Source: a bacterium
GTDB lineage: Bacteria; Verrucomicrobiota; Verrucomicrobiia; Opitutales; Opitutaceae
Length of the DNA: 41,269 nt
Direction: 5' to 3'
NCBI GenBank assembly: GCA_021782105.1
Contig: JAJXVO010000003.1
Span: 1 to 41,269, forward strand
The translations under genes and the position numbers were made by a program. Below are positions 1-10,024 of the stretch, one piece after another. Within the stretch, counting starts at the first letter, position 1. Each line of letters opens with the position of its first letter. Under the pieces are notes generated by a model. The model did no database searches and was not told the DNA's origin. It worked only from the letters and a program-made list of their open reading frames with translations.

Positions 1-144
1 ACCCTTAGTGCGGAGGGGCTCGGCAGCGAACAGCGAAGAGCGAAGAAAACCGGGGCCGAAAAGGGCGCCGGCGCCGATCGAGGCGAAGGCGAGTGCGCCC
101 TGACGAATGAAGAAACGGCGGGAAACGGGAGTGGGAGTGTTCAT
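1..144 (-). CDS. DUF1501 family protein, N-terminal fragment with Tat-like signal peptide (runs off window)
   Basis: Manual reverse-strand translation from ATG at 144: MNTPTPVSRRFFIRQGALAFASIGAGALFGPGFLRSSLFAAEPLRTKG. Twin-arginine SRRFFIR plus hydrophobic stretch and AxA-like end; located 13 nt after the DUF1800 stop, the usual DUF1800-DUF1501 arrangement. Not in the ORF track (too short). Confidence 0.7.
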   Translation of the reverse strand, partial: MNTPTPVSRRFFIRQGALAFASIGAGALFGPGFLRSSLFAAEPLRTKG

Positions 145-157
145 GACGGCGACCGCG

Positions 158-1885
158 TCAGCGGCGTTGGAATTCAGGCGACCCGAGGATCAGCGCGACC
201 AGGCGCGGAATGTTTGGGAAAGTCATGTTCGAATGGGCTCGTGTTATCGTCTGCTTGCAGAGCACCCGTCGGGTGGCGGGGGTCAGCGTCGATCCGAGCA
301 TCCGGCGGTCGAGCGCATCGACCAGGTCGTCTATCGATCCGCGCCGGACCCCGGCGAGCAGCGTGCGATAGTCGGGGCGGGCGTCGCGGAACCAGCCCGA
401 CGAGAAGGCGAGCGTGAAATTGAACCGCTGCACCAGCGCGCCCGAGGTGATCCAGCGCGAGGAGTTTTCGGAAAATCCGGTGGGAGGCTCCCAGGAGTAA
501 GGTGTCTGACCCATCTGAAAGACCTGAACGAGGGCGGTGCGCGCCAATGCGGATGCGGGCCGGGGAGCGGGCACGGGTGCCTCGGTCGGGTCGGACGCAG
601 GCGGATTGGGCACAATGGCTTCGATTTTGGCACCGGTGGCGCGTAGCGCCGAAGCGACGAATTCAAAGGGGGATTTGGTCTTGTCGCCCGCGTACTGAGG
701 GCCGAGGAACTCGGGACTGGTGAAGAGACAGCGGTAGACTGCGGGCAACGAGCCGTGTGTCGCCAGGAAGACCGCGGCGACCCGGTTCACGAGGTCGGCG
801 GGGGGATTGTCGGCGACGAAGCGCTGGCAGAGTTCGCGGGAGATGTGCCGGGCCGTGGCCGGGCTGGAGGCGAGCAGGTCGAGCACGTGCTCGCCGTCGG
901 AGATTCCTCCGTCAGGGGGTATCCGGACACCCAGTACGACTTTGGGCCCCTGGTCGTGCCAGTAGCGCAGGAACCGGAAGGAACCGTTGGCGGGATTGAT
1001 CGTCCAGCCCGTGAGACAGCGCGCAACTTGGATCACGTCGTCCTGAGTGTAGCCTCCGTCCACGCCGAGCGTGTGCAGCTCCATGATCTCACGGCCGTAA
1101 TTTTCGTTCAGACCGCGTCTGGCGACGACCGGGCCGCCGGGCCGACGCCGGATGGCGAGCACGCGCGAACTCTTCCAATTGTCGAGGTACACCAGCATCG
1201 CGGGGCTGTGCGCGGTCGCCCCGAGCAACTCGCGGAAGGTTCCCCAGACATGGGGCCGGATCGTGTCGCGTTCATACGATTCGACCGTCGCGCGATCGAG
1301 CTCCTTGCGGGCGTCCACGTTGAAGTGATTGAACCAGAAATCGACCAGCACCTCGTTGAGCTGTCGGTTGGACAGCACGGCGCGAATCAGCTTGGCCTCC
1401 TGAAACTGCGCGAATGCGGTGGCCAGGAGCTGTTCGGGCGGATCGACCGGCGGGGGCTTGATTGGGTGCGGCGCGGGACCGGCGTCGGTCGTCGCAGCCG
1501 CCTGTTGCCCCAGGCGTTTTTGCCTCTCGCGTCGCAGCACGGCCTCCTCGCGGTAGGCTTGGACCAGCGTCGAACAGGGCAGGTCGAGGGTGCCGAGGCG
1601 TGCGAGGGCGGCGTCGGCCACGGGATCGGAAATCGATTGTGGATCGAGCTGACGATTTATCCAGGTTTTGACACCTTCTCCCTCGATGGCGCGAATGTCA
1701 CCGGGGCGCGGCCCATAGCCGAGACGGTTGAGCACGTGGAAAGCCTGGGCTTCGGGCCCCCAGCCGGGGGCAGCATCCGTGGACGGCGAAGGCGCTTGCG
1801 ATCCCGACAGCTGGGCAGCACTCGTCGTTCGGAGAAACCAGGAAAAGACGCATCCCAGGGCGATCGGCCATAAGGAGGGTTTCAT
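158..1885 (-). CDS. DUF1800 domain-containing exported protein
   Basis: 575 aa ORF; DUF1800-like motifs (HVLNRLGYGPRPGDI, FWFNHFNVDARK, LNENYGREIMELHTLGVDGGYTQDDVIQVARCLTGWTI, SPEFLGP, LILGSPEFQRR); N-terminal signal-like segment. Confidence 0.93.
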   Translation of the reverse strand: MKPSLWPIALGCVFSWFLRTTSAAQLSGSQAPSPSTDAAPGWGPEAQAFHVLNRLGYGPRPGDIRAIEGEGVKTWINRQLDPQSISDPVADAALARLGTLDLPCSTLVQAYREEAVLRRERQKRLGQQAAATTDAGPAPHPIKPPPVDPPEQLLATAFAQFQEAKLIRAVLSNRQLNEVLVDFWFNHFNVDARKELDRATVESYERDTIRPHVWGTFRELLGATAHSPAMLVYLDNWKSSRVLAIRRRPGGPVVARRGLNENYGREIMELHTLGVDGGYTQDDVIQVARCLTGWTINPANGSFRFLRYWHDQGPKVVLGVRIPPDGGISDGEHVLDLLASSPATARHISRELCQRFVADNPPADLVNRVAAVFLATHGSLPAVYRCLFTSPEFLGPQYAGDKTKSPFEFVASALRATGAKIEAIVPNPPASDPTEAPVPAPRPASALARTALVQVFQMGQTPYSWEPPTGFSENSSRWITSGALVQRFNFTLAFSSGWFRDARPDYRTLLAGVRRGSIDDLVDALDRRMLGSTLTPATRRVLCKQTITRAHSNMTFPNIPRLVALILGSPEFQRR

Positions 1886-2136
1886 TCGGCGATAAGACGG
1901 CGGAATGGGAGGGGTGCGTTACATCGTCATTTTGCAGACGGTAAGGGGCGGGGTAGGACGGTGGCCGGGGGGCTCCAGGGGATTGAGGAAACGCAGTTTG
2001 GGCGAGGGGCGCGCCGGAGTTTTCTGGTGCAGGCTTTCCGGATAGGGGCTAGGTTCTGGGCTTGCCCTCCGACAACGAGTGACCTTTCTGCAACGTGGCA
2101 ACAGGGGCGCTTGGTTCCGGCTGCCGCTCTGCAATC

Positions 2137-3669
2137 ATGTCTCTTCTCCCCTTCACGAGTCAGCTGATCGCCGACGTCGGCATTTCCTTCGGAGACGAAG
2201 GCAAGGGTCGTCTCATACCCGAGGTGGTCGAGGAACTGGGCGGATCCGTCGCTCGGGTGTCGACCGTGCTCAAGGTCAACGGCGGCGCGAATTCGGGGCA
2301 CACCGCGGGAGGCATAAAGCTCAACCTCCTTCCAGCGGGCGTGGTGGAGTCGTCGGTCTCTTACCTGTGTCTGGGCGCGGGAGTCGTGGCCGATCCGCGC
2401 AAGATCTGGTGGGAAACCCGTCCCCTCGAACGCAAGGGGTATACGATCCTTTCGCGGCTGCGCATCGACGAGCGCACGCTGGTCTCGGACCTCACGCACC
2501 GCCTGCTCGATCTGGCCTGGGAGGATTACCGGGTGAACGTCATCCACGAGGAGCCTCGCGGTTCGACGGGCCGTGGAATCACGCCCGCGTATCAGGACGA
2601 GGTGGGGCAGTGGCAGATTTGTTATGCGGACTTTTTGGATACGCGCGAGGCCTACGCCCGCAAGCTTGCCCAGCGTGCGGACCGCGCCCTGCTGACCATC
2701 CGGCACGTCTGCCGCGTGAGTGCGCAGACATGGTCGTCGTTCTTCGACAAGCTGACGGCTGCCGAGCAGCGGGCGAACGCGGAGGCGATCGAGATGGGCG
2801 TGTTTGCCAAGGAGGAGTTCGACTTCACGCGTTTCCGCGGCGCCGAGCCGTTCACGTTGAATCTCGGTGCGCTCACCGAGGCGTACTGGACCGCCGGATC
2901 GGCGCTCGCACGCAACATCGTCGAGGTGCGCGAGATCGTTTTGGGCGAGATCGCGCAGGGTCGCACGATCATCGGCGAATTCGGCCAGTCGTACTGGCTC
3001 GACAAGCGCAACGGTTTCTCCCCGAACCAGACCGCGTCGCATACCTACGCGCCGGAGATTTTCGAGAGCGCGGGAATCCCGGCCCAGCCGGTGCACATCT
3101 TCGGCGTGGCCAAGGCCTATGACACGAAGGTCGGCACACACACGTTCCTGACGCAGATGGACGAGGCGCATCCGCTGAGCCGGATCCTGAAGCGCATCGA
3201 GTTCGGCACGAGCACGGGGCGCCAGCGCATGGTGGGCTGGTACGATGCCGTCGAGAAGGGTGATGCGCTGCGCTACGGCGGGTATCACGACCTGATGATC
3301 AACAAGCTCGACGCGCTCACCTACGCCGAGGATTGGTCGGGCGACCTGCAGGTCTGCGTGGCATACGAGGATGCTTCGGGCAAACGCTACCAGCATGTTC
3401 CGCGCAACGAGGCGATCCGTCGCACGCTGCATCCGGTTTACGAGAAGCATCCCGGCTGGAGCGGGGACATCTCGGGGGTTCGCCGATTTGGGGACCTCCC
3501 TGAGAATGCGCGCCGCTACGTGGCCGCGATGGTCCGTGGCGTGGTGCGCGTGGCCTATGGCGATGCGCTTCCTGCACGCCTTCCCAACCTGCGCTACCTC
3601 GGCGTCGGCCCGCTGCCTTCGCAGCTGATCAAGGACGTTCCGCCGACCGCGGAGCTGTTGAAGCTCTGA
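2137..3669 (+). CDS. purA: Adenylosuccinate synthetase, divergent and long (~510 aa)
   Basis: ORF 2095..3669; internal ATG at 2137 ([30 protein letters not shown]) is the likelier start. PurA signatures: [55 protein letters not shown]. Confidence 0.88.
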   Translation: MSLLPFTSQLIADVGISFGDEGKGRLIPEVVEELGGSVARVSTVLKVNGGANSGHTAGGIKLNLLPAGVVESSVSYLCLGAGVVADPRKIWWETRPLERKGYTILSRLRIDERTLVSDLTHRLLDLAWEDYRVNVIHEEPRGSTGRGITPAYQDEVGQWQICYADFLDTREAYARKLAQRADRALLTIRHVCRVSAQTWSSFFDKLTAAEQRANAEAIEMGVFAKEEFDFTRFRGAEPFTLNLGALTEAYWTAGSALARNIVEVREIVLGEIAQGRTIIGEFGQSYWLDKRNGFSPNQTASHTYAPEIFESAGIPAQPVHIFGVAKAYDTKVGTHTFLTQMDEAHPLSRILKRIEFGTSTGRQRMVGWYDAVEKGDALRYGGYHDLMINKLDALTYAEDWSGDLQVCVAYEDASGKRYQHVPRNEAIRRTLHPVYEKHPGWSGDISGVRRFGDLPENARRYVAAMVRGVVRVAYGDALPARLPNLRYLGVGPLPSQLIKDVPPTAELLKL

Positions 3670-3726
3670 GCGGCGTGCGGAAGGAATCGAGGAGCGGGAT
3701 ACGGGAATTGAGAATGATTCCAGAGC

Positions 3727-3740
3727 GCGAAGCGCTTCGC
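3727..3740. terminator. Perfect palindrome GCGAAGCGCTTCGC between convergent purA and guaB; possible bidirectional hairpin
   Basis: 14-bp perfect palindrome in the ~106 bp gap between two converging genes; no strong T-tract. Confidence 0.3.
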
Positions 3741-3775
3741 TTATTCCATCCCTGTAGAACTCGAGGAGCCTGTGC

Positions 3776-5350
3776 TCAGCCCTTGCGGGCGACCTCGATC
3801 ACGTCGTGCGGCGTGGCTTCCTTCTGTCCTGCGGGGCTGACCCGGCAGAAGCGTGCGTTTGCGCGAAGCTGTTCAAGGGTGGCGGCGCCGAGATAACCCA
3901 TGCCGCTCTGCAATCCGCCGACGAGGGAGGCGAGCACGTCGTCGACCGTGCCGCTGACTTCCTTGAGAGCCTCGATGCCTTCGGCGGTGAGCTTGCGGGT
4001 CTTGTCCTCCTTGTCGTGCCCGTAACGCGCGGCGCTGCCGGCCTTCATCGCGGCCAGACTGCCCATGCCGCGGTACTGCTTATAGAGCTTTCCGCTGATC
4101 TCCATGATCTCGCCCGGGGCCTCCTTGCAGCCCGCGAGCAGCCCGCCGAGGATGACGCCGTGGGAGAGGGTGAGGGCCTTGACCATGTCGCCCGACTTGG
4201 TGATGCCGCCGTCGGCGAGAATCTTCACGTTGCTGGCGATTGCGCCGCGGCCGGCGACGTGGAGCGCCGTGAGTTGCGGGATGCCGACACCGGCGACGAT
4301 GCGGGTCGTGCAGATCGAGCCGGGGCCCTGGCCGACCTTGATGACGTTTGCGCCGCACTGGGCGAGGAATTCGACGCCGGAGGCGGACGTGACATTGCCG
4401 GCGATGATCGTCAGCGAGGGGAAGGCGCTGCGTATCATCTTTACCATGTCACCGACGCCCGCGGTGTGTCCATGAGCGGTGGATACGGCGACGGCGTCGA
4501 TCGACTCCTCGACCAGCTGCTCGACGTGGGAGAGGATGCGATCCTTGTCGAGCGCACCGCTGGACCTTCGCACGGGGGCGATCGCGGCGCCGCAGACCAG
4601 GCGAAACGCCGAGTCGCGCGCGGCGCGCTGTCGGGAATTGGACTCGCCCATGATGCGCTCCACGTCGGTGGACGTGACCAACCCGCGCAGATGGTCCTCG
4701 GAGTCGACGACGAGCATCTTGTTGATGCCGATGTTGTCGCTGAAGAAGCGATCCGCGAACTTGATGGCGTCGTTGCCGATCTCGCGCACGTTGACGGTGA
4801 TCAGTCGCGCGCGCGGCGTCATGGCCTCGACGACGGACTTGTGGCGATAGCGCTCCTTCACGATTGAACCGGGAAGCAGGCCGACGAGCCGGCCAGACGC
4901 GTCGACGACCGGAAAGGTGAGGAATCCGTAGCGTTTGTCCTCCACGAGATTCAACACGTCGGCCACGGTGAGTTCGGGCCCGACTGTGATCGGATCCTGA
5001 ATGAAACCGTGGATGTAATGCTTCACGCGGGCGACCTCCTTCACCTGGTCCTTCCCGGGCATGTTGTAATGGATGAGTCCCAGGCCGCCGTTGAGGGCCA
5101 TCGCGATCGCCATGCGCGATTCGGTGACGGTGTCCATGTCGGACGACACGATCGGGATCTGCAGGCGGAGCGCCTCGGACAGCTGGGTGGACGTGTCGGC
5201 GTCCTTGGGCAGAATCTCAGAGTAAAGCGTCGAAAGCGACACGTCGTCGAACGTGAGCGCCATCGGGAGATTGTTTCGGAAGAACGCGTCGGCGGGCTGG
5301 TAGAACTCCGTGTCGACCGCGTGGGCGGGACTCTTGGCAACGTTACTCAT
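3776..5350 (-). CDS. guaB: IMP dehydrogenase
   Basis: 524 aa; [11 protein letters not shown]-pair region, [18 protein letters not shown] catalytic Cys loop, [43 protein letters not shown]. Confidence 0.97.
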   Translation of the reverse strand: MSNVAKSPAHAVDTEFYQPADAFFRNNLPMALTFDDVSLSTLYSEILPKDADTSTQLSEALRLQIPIVSSDMDTVTESRMAIAMALNGGLGLIHYNMPGKDQVKEVARVKHYIHGFIQDPITVGPELTVADVLNLVEDKRYGFLTFPVVDASGRLVGLLPGSIVKERYRHKSVVEAMTPRARLITVNVREIGNDAIKFADRFFSDNIGINKMLVVDSEDHLRGLVTSTDVERIMGESNSRQRAARDSAFRLVCGAAIAPVRRSSGALDKDRILSHVEQLVEESIDAVAVSTAHGHTAGVGDMVKMIRSAFPSLTIIAGNVTSASGVEFLAQCGANVIKVGQGPGSICTTRIVAGVGIPQLTALHVAGRGAIASNVKILADGGITKSGDMVKALTLSHGVILGGLLAGCKEAPGEIMEISGKLYKQYRGMGSLAAMKAGSAARYGHDKEDKTRKLTAEGIEALKEVSGTVDDVLASLVGGLQSGMGYLGAATLEQLRANARFCRVSPAGQKEATPHDVIEVARKG

Positions 5351-5480
5351 GTGTTGCCGCTATCGCAGTACGGCTTGGCCCCGAAAATACAAACGAAAAA
5401 ATCGGAAGGCGGCCGGCGTGGGCTGAGGTCGCGCGGCAAACGGACTTTACGAGACGGGCGGCGGAGGAGATTCTGCGCCC

Positions 5481-6506
5481 ATGCGGTTCCTATTGAACCA
5501 TCGTCGTTACCTGCTTCCGTTTCGCGCCTCTGTGCGCACGGCGCACGGCGTCTGGGCGGAGCGCGAGGGCGTTTACCTGCGCCTGGAGGACGGACAGGGA
5601 AACGTGGGTTATGGCGAAGTGGCGCCGATCCCGTGGTTTGGGACGGAAACGGTCGATGAGGCGCTCGGAGCGCTCGAGCAGCTTGCGGGCAATTTGGACG
5701 ACGAGCAGGTGCGCCTGCTGCCCGTGCGGCTTGCGTGTCTCAAGGGCGGGCTGACGGCTGCGATCGCCGATGCCCGCCGCACAGAGGAGACAAACGCGGC
5801 TCGCCCGGGCGTGGATTTTCTGCCGCTCGCCGGGCTGCTGCCCGCGGGTCGGGCTGCGTTAGCAGCGGTGTGCGACAAGGCGGACGCCGGATTCCGCGTG
5901 TTCAAATGGAAAGTGGGCGTGGAGGATGCCGCGGACGAGCGTGCCATGCTCGACGACCTCGTGGCGGCGCTCCCGGAAGGGGGTCGGCTGCGACTCGACG
6001 CGAACGGAGCCTGGGATCGGCGGACGGCGCAGCGGTGGCTCGAACATTGCGCGGACCGACCCGTTGAATTCGTCGAACAGCCGGTGGCCCCCGACTCGAG
6101 AGGGGCGGACGACCTGCTGCTTGGGCTTGCGGGCGACTTCCCCACGCCGATCGCGCTCGACGAATCGCTGGTCAGAGATGGCGACGTGGAACGTTGGCTC
6201 GGGCTGGGATGGCCCGGCGTGTACGTGGTGAAAACGTCGCTGCTGGCCTCGCCCGAGGCGTGTTGCGCGGCGCTATCGAGGGCGCGCGCCCGAGTCGTGT
6301 TTTCGTCGGCGTTGGAGACCGGCCTCGGGGCGAAAGCCGCGCTGGGGCACGCCTTCGCCTGGGACGGCGAGCGGCTCGCGATGGGAATGGGCGTCTGGCC
6401 ACTGTTCGAGGACAGCCGTTTCGACGGTCCGCCATGCCTGCCATTTGTTCGCAGGGCCCAGGTCGACGATCTCAATCCCGAGAACCTATGGAACGCCTTG
6501 AGCTAG
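5481..6506 (+). CDS. menC: o-Succinylbenzoate synthase-like enolase superfamily protein
   Basis: 341 aa; FRASVRTAHGVWAEREGVYLRL..GYGEVAPIPWFGTET, FKWKVGV, RLDANGAWD, EFVEQPVAP, ALDESL, VVKTSLLAS; directly followed by a menE-like gene. Confidence 0.9.
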   Translation: MRFLLNHRRYLLPFRASVRTAHGVWAEREGVYLRLEDGQGNVGYGEVAPIPWFGTETVDEALGALEQLAGNLDDEQVRLLPVRLACLKGGLTAAIADARRTEETNAARPGVDFLPLAGLLPAGRAALAAVCDKADAGFRVFKWKVGVEDAADERAMLDDLVAALPEGGRLRLDANGAWDRRTAQRWLEHCADRPVEFVEQPVAPDSRGADDLLLGLAGDFPTPIALDESLVRDGDVERWLGLGWPGVYVVKTSLLASPEACCAALSRARARVVFSSALETGLGAKAALGHAFAWDGERLAMGMGVWPLFEDSRFDGPPCLPFVRRAQVDDLNPENLWNALS

Positions 6507-7717
6507 CACGTTTGCTCGGTTGGAGGGGAGAGGTCCTCAGAGGAACGGAACCCCGCGTCTGCAGCCCCATGTCGTCCGACGAGCTTCGGGAGCAGTTAGC
6601 CGCGGCCGCGGCGGGAGACGGTCCCTTGTTTCTCCTCGATCGTGCGTGGGGTCCGGTGGAAAGATCCCGCGCGGAGGCGGTGATTGCGGAGCCCGACCGC
6701 GGCGGCAGCCTCCAACGTGGCTGGATCTGCCTGCCCACGGGAGGAACGAGTGGCGGAATCAAATTCGCGCGGCACGATCAGGACACGCTCGCGGCAGCCG
6801 CAGCCGGTTTCCGGACCCATTTCGACCTCCAGACGGTCAACGCCGTCGGCGTGTTGCCGCTTCACCACGTCAGCGGCTTCATGGCGTGGATTCGCTGCCA
6901 ACTGAGCGGCGGCCGTTATGTCCAGGCGGACTGGAAGCAGATCCTGCGCGGTGGCGTGCCCGACCTGCCTGACGGCGACTGGGTGATATCGCTGGTGCCC
7001 ACCCAGCTCCAACGGCTTCTGTCCGTAGCGTCCGCCGTGGACTGGCTGCGCCGCTTCCGGTGCGTGCTGCTGGGCGGGGGGCCGGCGTGGACGGACCTGC
7101 TGGCGCGCGCGGCGGAGCTGCGCATTCCGCTGGCCCCGTGTTATGGCATGACGGAGACCGCGGCCATGGTCGCGGCGCTGCGGCCCGTGGAATTTTCAGA
7201 TGGGATTCGAGGAGCCTACGCGCCGATGCCGCATGCCAGGATCGGCTTGGACGGGCAGGGCCTGGTACGAATCGAGGGAGCGTCGGTGTTTCGCGGATAC
7301 TATCCTCTCCACGACGAATCCGGCATCGTGACCCCGCAGGATTTGGGGGAGTGGGACGCATTCGGCAGGCTCCGTGTGCTGGGGCGCAGGGATCAGATGA
7401 TCATCAGCGGAGGCGAGAAGATCGCGCCGGCGGAGGTGGAGTCGGAAATCCTGTCGACCGGCCTCGTGGACGACGTGGCCGTGCTGGGGGTGCCCGACGG
7501 CGACTGGGGTTCGCAAGTGGTGGCCTTTGTGCCGGCCGCCCTGGAAGACGGGGTCGAGGAACGGATCCTCGGTGCGCTGCGTGCGCGCCTGGCGCCGTTC
7601 AAGGTGCCGAAGCGGTTCGTCGCCGTGACGCCCTGGCCCCGCAGCGGACAGGGCAAGGTCAACCGGGAGCGCCTGCTCGAGGCATGGCGGGCGCGGGAGC
7701 CGCGCGGACGCGCTTAG
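6488..7717 (+). CDS. menE: o-Succinylbenzoate-CoA ligase / AMP-dependent synthetase
   Basis: In ORF 6194..7717; ATG at 6488 (MERLELARLLGWRGE) preferred over the artefactual upstream extension. Motifs: LPTGGTSGGIKFARH, LLGGGPAW, CYGMTETAAMVAAL, GRRDQMIISGGEKIAPAEVE, FKVPKRFVAVTPWPRSGQGKVNR. Confidence 0.92.
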   Translation: MERLELARLLGWRGEVLRGTEPRVCSPMSSDELREQLAAAAAGDGPLFLLDRAWGPVERSRAEAVIAEPDRGGSLQRGWICLPTGGTSGGIKFARHDQDTLAAAAAGFRTHFDLQTVNAVGVLPLHHVSGFMAWIRCQLSGGRYVQADWKQILRGGVPDLPDGDWVISLVPTQLQRLLSVASAVDWLRRFRCVLLGGGPAWTDLLARAAELRIPLAPCYGMTETAAMVAALRPVEFSDGIRGAYAPMPHARIGLDGQGLVRIEGASVFRGYYPLHDESGIVTPQDLGEWDAFGRLRVLGRRDQMIISGGEKIAPAEVESEILSTGLVDDVAVLGVPDGDWGSQVVAFVPAALEDGVEERILGALRARLAPFKVPKRFVAVTPWPRSGQGKVNRERLLEAWRAREPRGRA

Positions 7718-8298
7718 TTCAGCCCGAAGTGCTCGGGCTTGAAACCGCGCGCCTTGAGCGCCGCGGCGAGCGCGGTCAAATCGAGGCGGGCGCCCGGCTT
7801 GAGGTCCTTCGATGCGTACCATCCCTGGTGCATCTCCACGGCGAACTGGATCTGGTTGCTCTGCGAATTGATCGGGGTCTCGTCGTAGGGGTACATGGGA
7901 TACACCTCCTGAAGCACGCCATGGGCGTCGAAATAGCCTATGTCCAGCGGAGTGGGGGTGTTGCGCATCCAGTAGCTCAGCTGCTGGGGGGAGGGGTAGA
8001 CGAACACCATGCCGTCGTCCGGGCCGAGGTCGCGTCGCTGCATGAGCCCGCGCTCCTGTTCGAAATGCGAGACGGCCACCTGCAGGTGGGCCGGCACGTC
8101 CCCGACCTTGATCACAAAATAGTCCGCGATCGTCTTGGGTTCGGCCGCGGCGGCCGCCGCCTTGGCGGACGTGCCGTCACCGCAGGCGGAGAGCAGGAAC
8201 AGGCAGATGCCGAGGAGGGAGGACTGAAACAGCCAAGAAACCGGATTTGCGTTTTTCACGGGCTTTGTGGCTAATCGCCAAAAATAGAAAGAAGCCAT
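7714..8298 (-). CDS. DUF192 family lipoprotein
   Basis: Within ORF 7714..8325; likely start MASFYFWRLATKPVKN... with lipobox-like LLSACG; DUF192-like core HFEQERGLMQRRDLGPDDGMVFVYPSPQQLSYWMRNTPTPLDIGYFDAHG. Confidence 0.88.
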   Translation of the reverse strand: MASFYFWRLATKPVKNANPVSWLFQSSLLGICLFLLSACGDGTSAKAAAAAAEPKTIADYFVIKVGDVPAHLQVAVSHFEQERGLMQRRDLGPDDGMVFVYPSPQQLSYWMRNTPTPLDIGYFDAHGVLQEVYPMYPYDETPINSQSNQIQFAVEMHQGWYASKDLKPGARLDLTALAAALKARGFKPEHFGLN

Positions 8299-8309
8299 CC
8301 AATTTTTCC

Positions 8310-9443
8310 ATGCGCACTCTCTCAAGACTCCTGTATGCCGACTCCGAGCGCAGCTCGGACATGCTTTATTTCGGCGGTTTTCACGCCCCCGATCCCTTCA
8401 TCGCGATGGAGGTTTCCGGGCGGAAAATCGCGATCGTCAACGCCCTCGAGTATGGGCGGGCGCGCAAGGAGGGGAGGTTCGATGAGGTTTTGTCGCTGGA
8501 GCGGATCCAGGCAGAAGCCACGCGTGAGAAGCCGAAGGCCGGGGGTGGGGTGGCTCAGGTGATCGCTTGGGTCGCCAGGGAGCTGAAACAGCGCCGCTTC
8601 GTGATCGCCGACGATTTTCCGGCCGGTCTGGCCCGGAGCCTGGAGCGTCTCGGAATATCCCTCGAAATCGCATCGGGCGCGATGTTTCCGGCGCGCGAGA
8701 TCAAGACCACGGCGGAGGCCGATCTGATCCGCGAGGGCAACCGCTGTGCGGCCCTCGGGATCGCGGCGGCGGAGCGGCTTTTGCGGGCGAGCAGGATCAA
8801 GGCCGGCCGCCTGATCCACAAGGGCAAGCCGCTGACGAGCGAACACCTGAAATTTGCGATCGAGGTCGCATGCCTCGAGGCGGGGGCGCTGTCCCTGAAC
8901 ACGATCGCCGCGGGGGGCGACCAGGCCTGTGATCCGCACTGCACCGGCCAGGGGCCGCTTCGGGCCAACGAACTGATCATCGTGGACGTTTTTCCTCGGG
9001 TGCAGTCCTCAGGATACCACGGGGACATGACGCGGACTTTCCTGCGCGGACGGGCCAGCGACGCACAGAGTGCGCTGGTGTCAGCCGTGCGCAGCGCGCA
9101 GATGGGCGCGCTCAAGGCCGTCACTGCCGGGGTGAACGGCCGGGACGTGCACCGCGGTGTCGTCGCGGCCTTCGAGCGCCTCGGCTACGCGACCGAGCGC
9201 GGGCCCTCCGGAGCGACAGGATTTTTCCATGGCACCGGCCACGGACTGGGCCTTGCGGTGCACGAACTGCCCCGCCTCTCAGGGGCCGTCGACAGCATCC
9301 TTCAAAAGGGCGCGGTCGTCACAGTCGAACCCGGCCTCTATTATCCGGGCTTGGGTGCCTGCCGCATCGAGGATGTCGTCCAGGTGACGGCATCCAAGCC
9401 GCGCATGCTCTCCGACTATCCCTACGTATGGGAACTTCGGTGA
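8310..9443 (+). CDS. M24 family metallopeptidase / Xaa-Pro aminopeptidase-like
   Basis: In ORF 8247..9443, ATG at 8310 (MRTLSRLLYADSERSSDMLYF). M24 metal-binding pattern: IIVDVFPRVQSSGYHGDMTRTF, FFHGTGHGLGLAVHELP, VVTVEPGLYYPGLGACRIEDVVQVT. Confidence 0.92.
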   Translation: MRTLSRLLYADSERSSDMLYFGGFHAPDPFIAMEVSGRKIAIVNALEYGRARKEGRFDEVLSLERIQAEATREKPKAGGGVAQVIAWVARELKQRRFVIADDFPAGLARSLERLGISLEIASGAMFPAREIKTTAEADLIREGNRCAALGIAAAERLLRASRIKAGRLIHKGKPLTSEHLKFAIEVACLEAGALSLNTIAAGGDQACDPHCTGQGPLRANELIIVDVFPRVQSSGYHGDMTRTFLRGRASDAQSALVSAVRSAQMGALKAVTAGVNGRDVHRGVVAAFERLGYATERGPSGATGFFHGTGHGLGLAVHELPRLSGAVDSILQKGAVVTVEPGLYYPGLGACRIEDVVQVTASKPRMLSDYPYVWELR

Positions 9444-9473
9444 CGCGGGTCCGCTGAAACACGACGCATCACG

Positions 9474-10010
9474 ATGCCCAGGGCACTCTTTCTCGACCGC
9501 GACGGCACCCTGATCGTCGACAAGGTCTATCTTTCCGATCCCGACGGCGTGGAGCTCTTCCCCGGGGTGGCCGAGGCGTTGCGCCGGGCAAAGGCACTCG
9601 GCCACCGGCTCTTTTTGTTCACCAACCAGTCCGGCATCGGCCGGGGATATTATTCCATTGAGGACGCGCTGAGGGTGAACGCCCGGCTCGATGCGATGAT
9701 CGGCGGCCCGCAGCCGGTGTTCGACGAGGTGTGCATCGCTCCGGAGGCTCCGGACCAGCCCATGGTCTACCGCAAGCCGTCCCCGCGCTTCATCGTCGAG
9801 ACGATGGCGAAATACGGACTGTCTCCCTCGGATTGCACGATGGTGGGGGACTCGGCGGCCGACATTGGAGCCGCGCTTGCGGCCGGGATCCGTGCCGTCG
9901 CCGTGCGCACGGGCAAGGTCGACCCAAGCGGACTAGCGATTGTCGCAGATAATCGGATACCGGTCTTCGATACCTTCGCGGCTTACGCGGCGGCCGAGCT
10001 GTCGGCCTGA
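9474..10010 (+). CDS. HAD-IIIA family phosphatase (GmhB/HisB-N-like)
   Basis: 178 aa; MPRALFLDRDGTLIVDKVYL, LFLFTNQSGIGRGYYS, YRKPSPRFI, CTMVGDSAADIGAALAAG. Confidence 0.88.
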   Translation: MPRALFLDRDGTLIVDKVYLSDPDGVELFPGVAEALRRAKALGHRLFLFTNQSGIGRGYYSIEDALRVNARLDAMIGGPQPVFDEVCIAPEAPDQPMVYRKPSPRFIVETMAKYGLSPSDCTMVGDSAADIGAALAAGIRAVAVRTGKVDPSGLAIVADNRIPVFDTFAAYAAAELSA

Positions 10011-10024
10011 GCACGGCTGACTTT

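Noticed and set aside
1927-3450. 507 aa minus-strand ORF antisense to purA
   Set aside because: No family motifs; Arg/Asp/His-rich shadow ORF of a well-supported gene.
2137-3669. PurZ-like (2-aminoadenine) phage gene
   Set aside because: GDEGKG Asp is retained, length is greater than PurA rather than shorter, and there are no phage genes nearby.
6194-7717. ORF-track start of menE at 6194 with extra 98 residues
   Set aside because: The extension overlaps menC in another frame and is Arg/Gly-rich noise; ATG at 6488 fits the MenE N-terminus.
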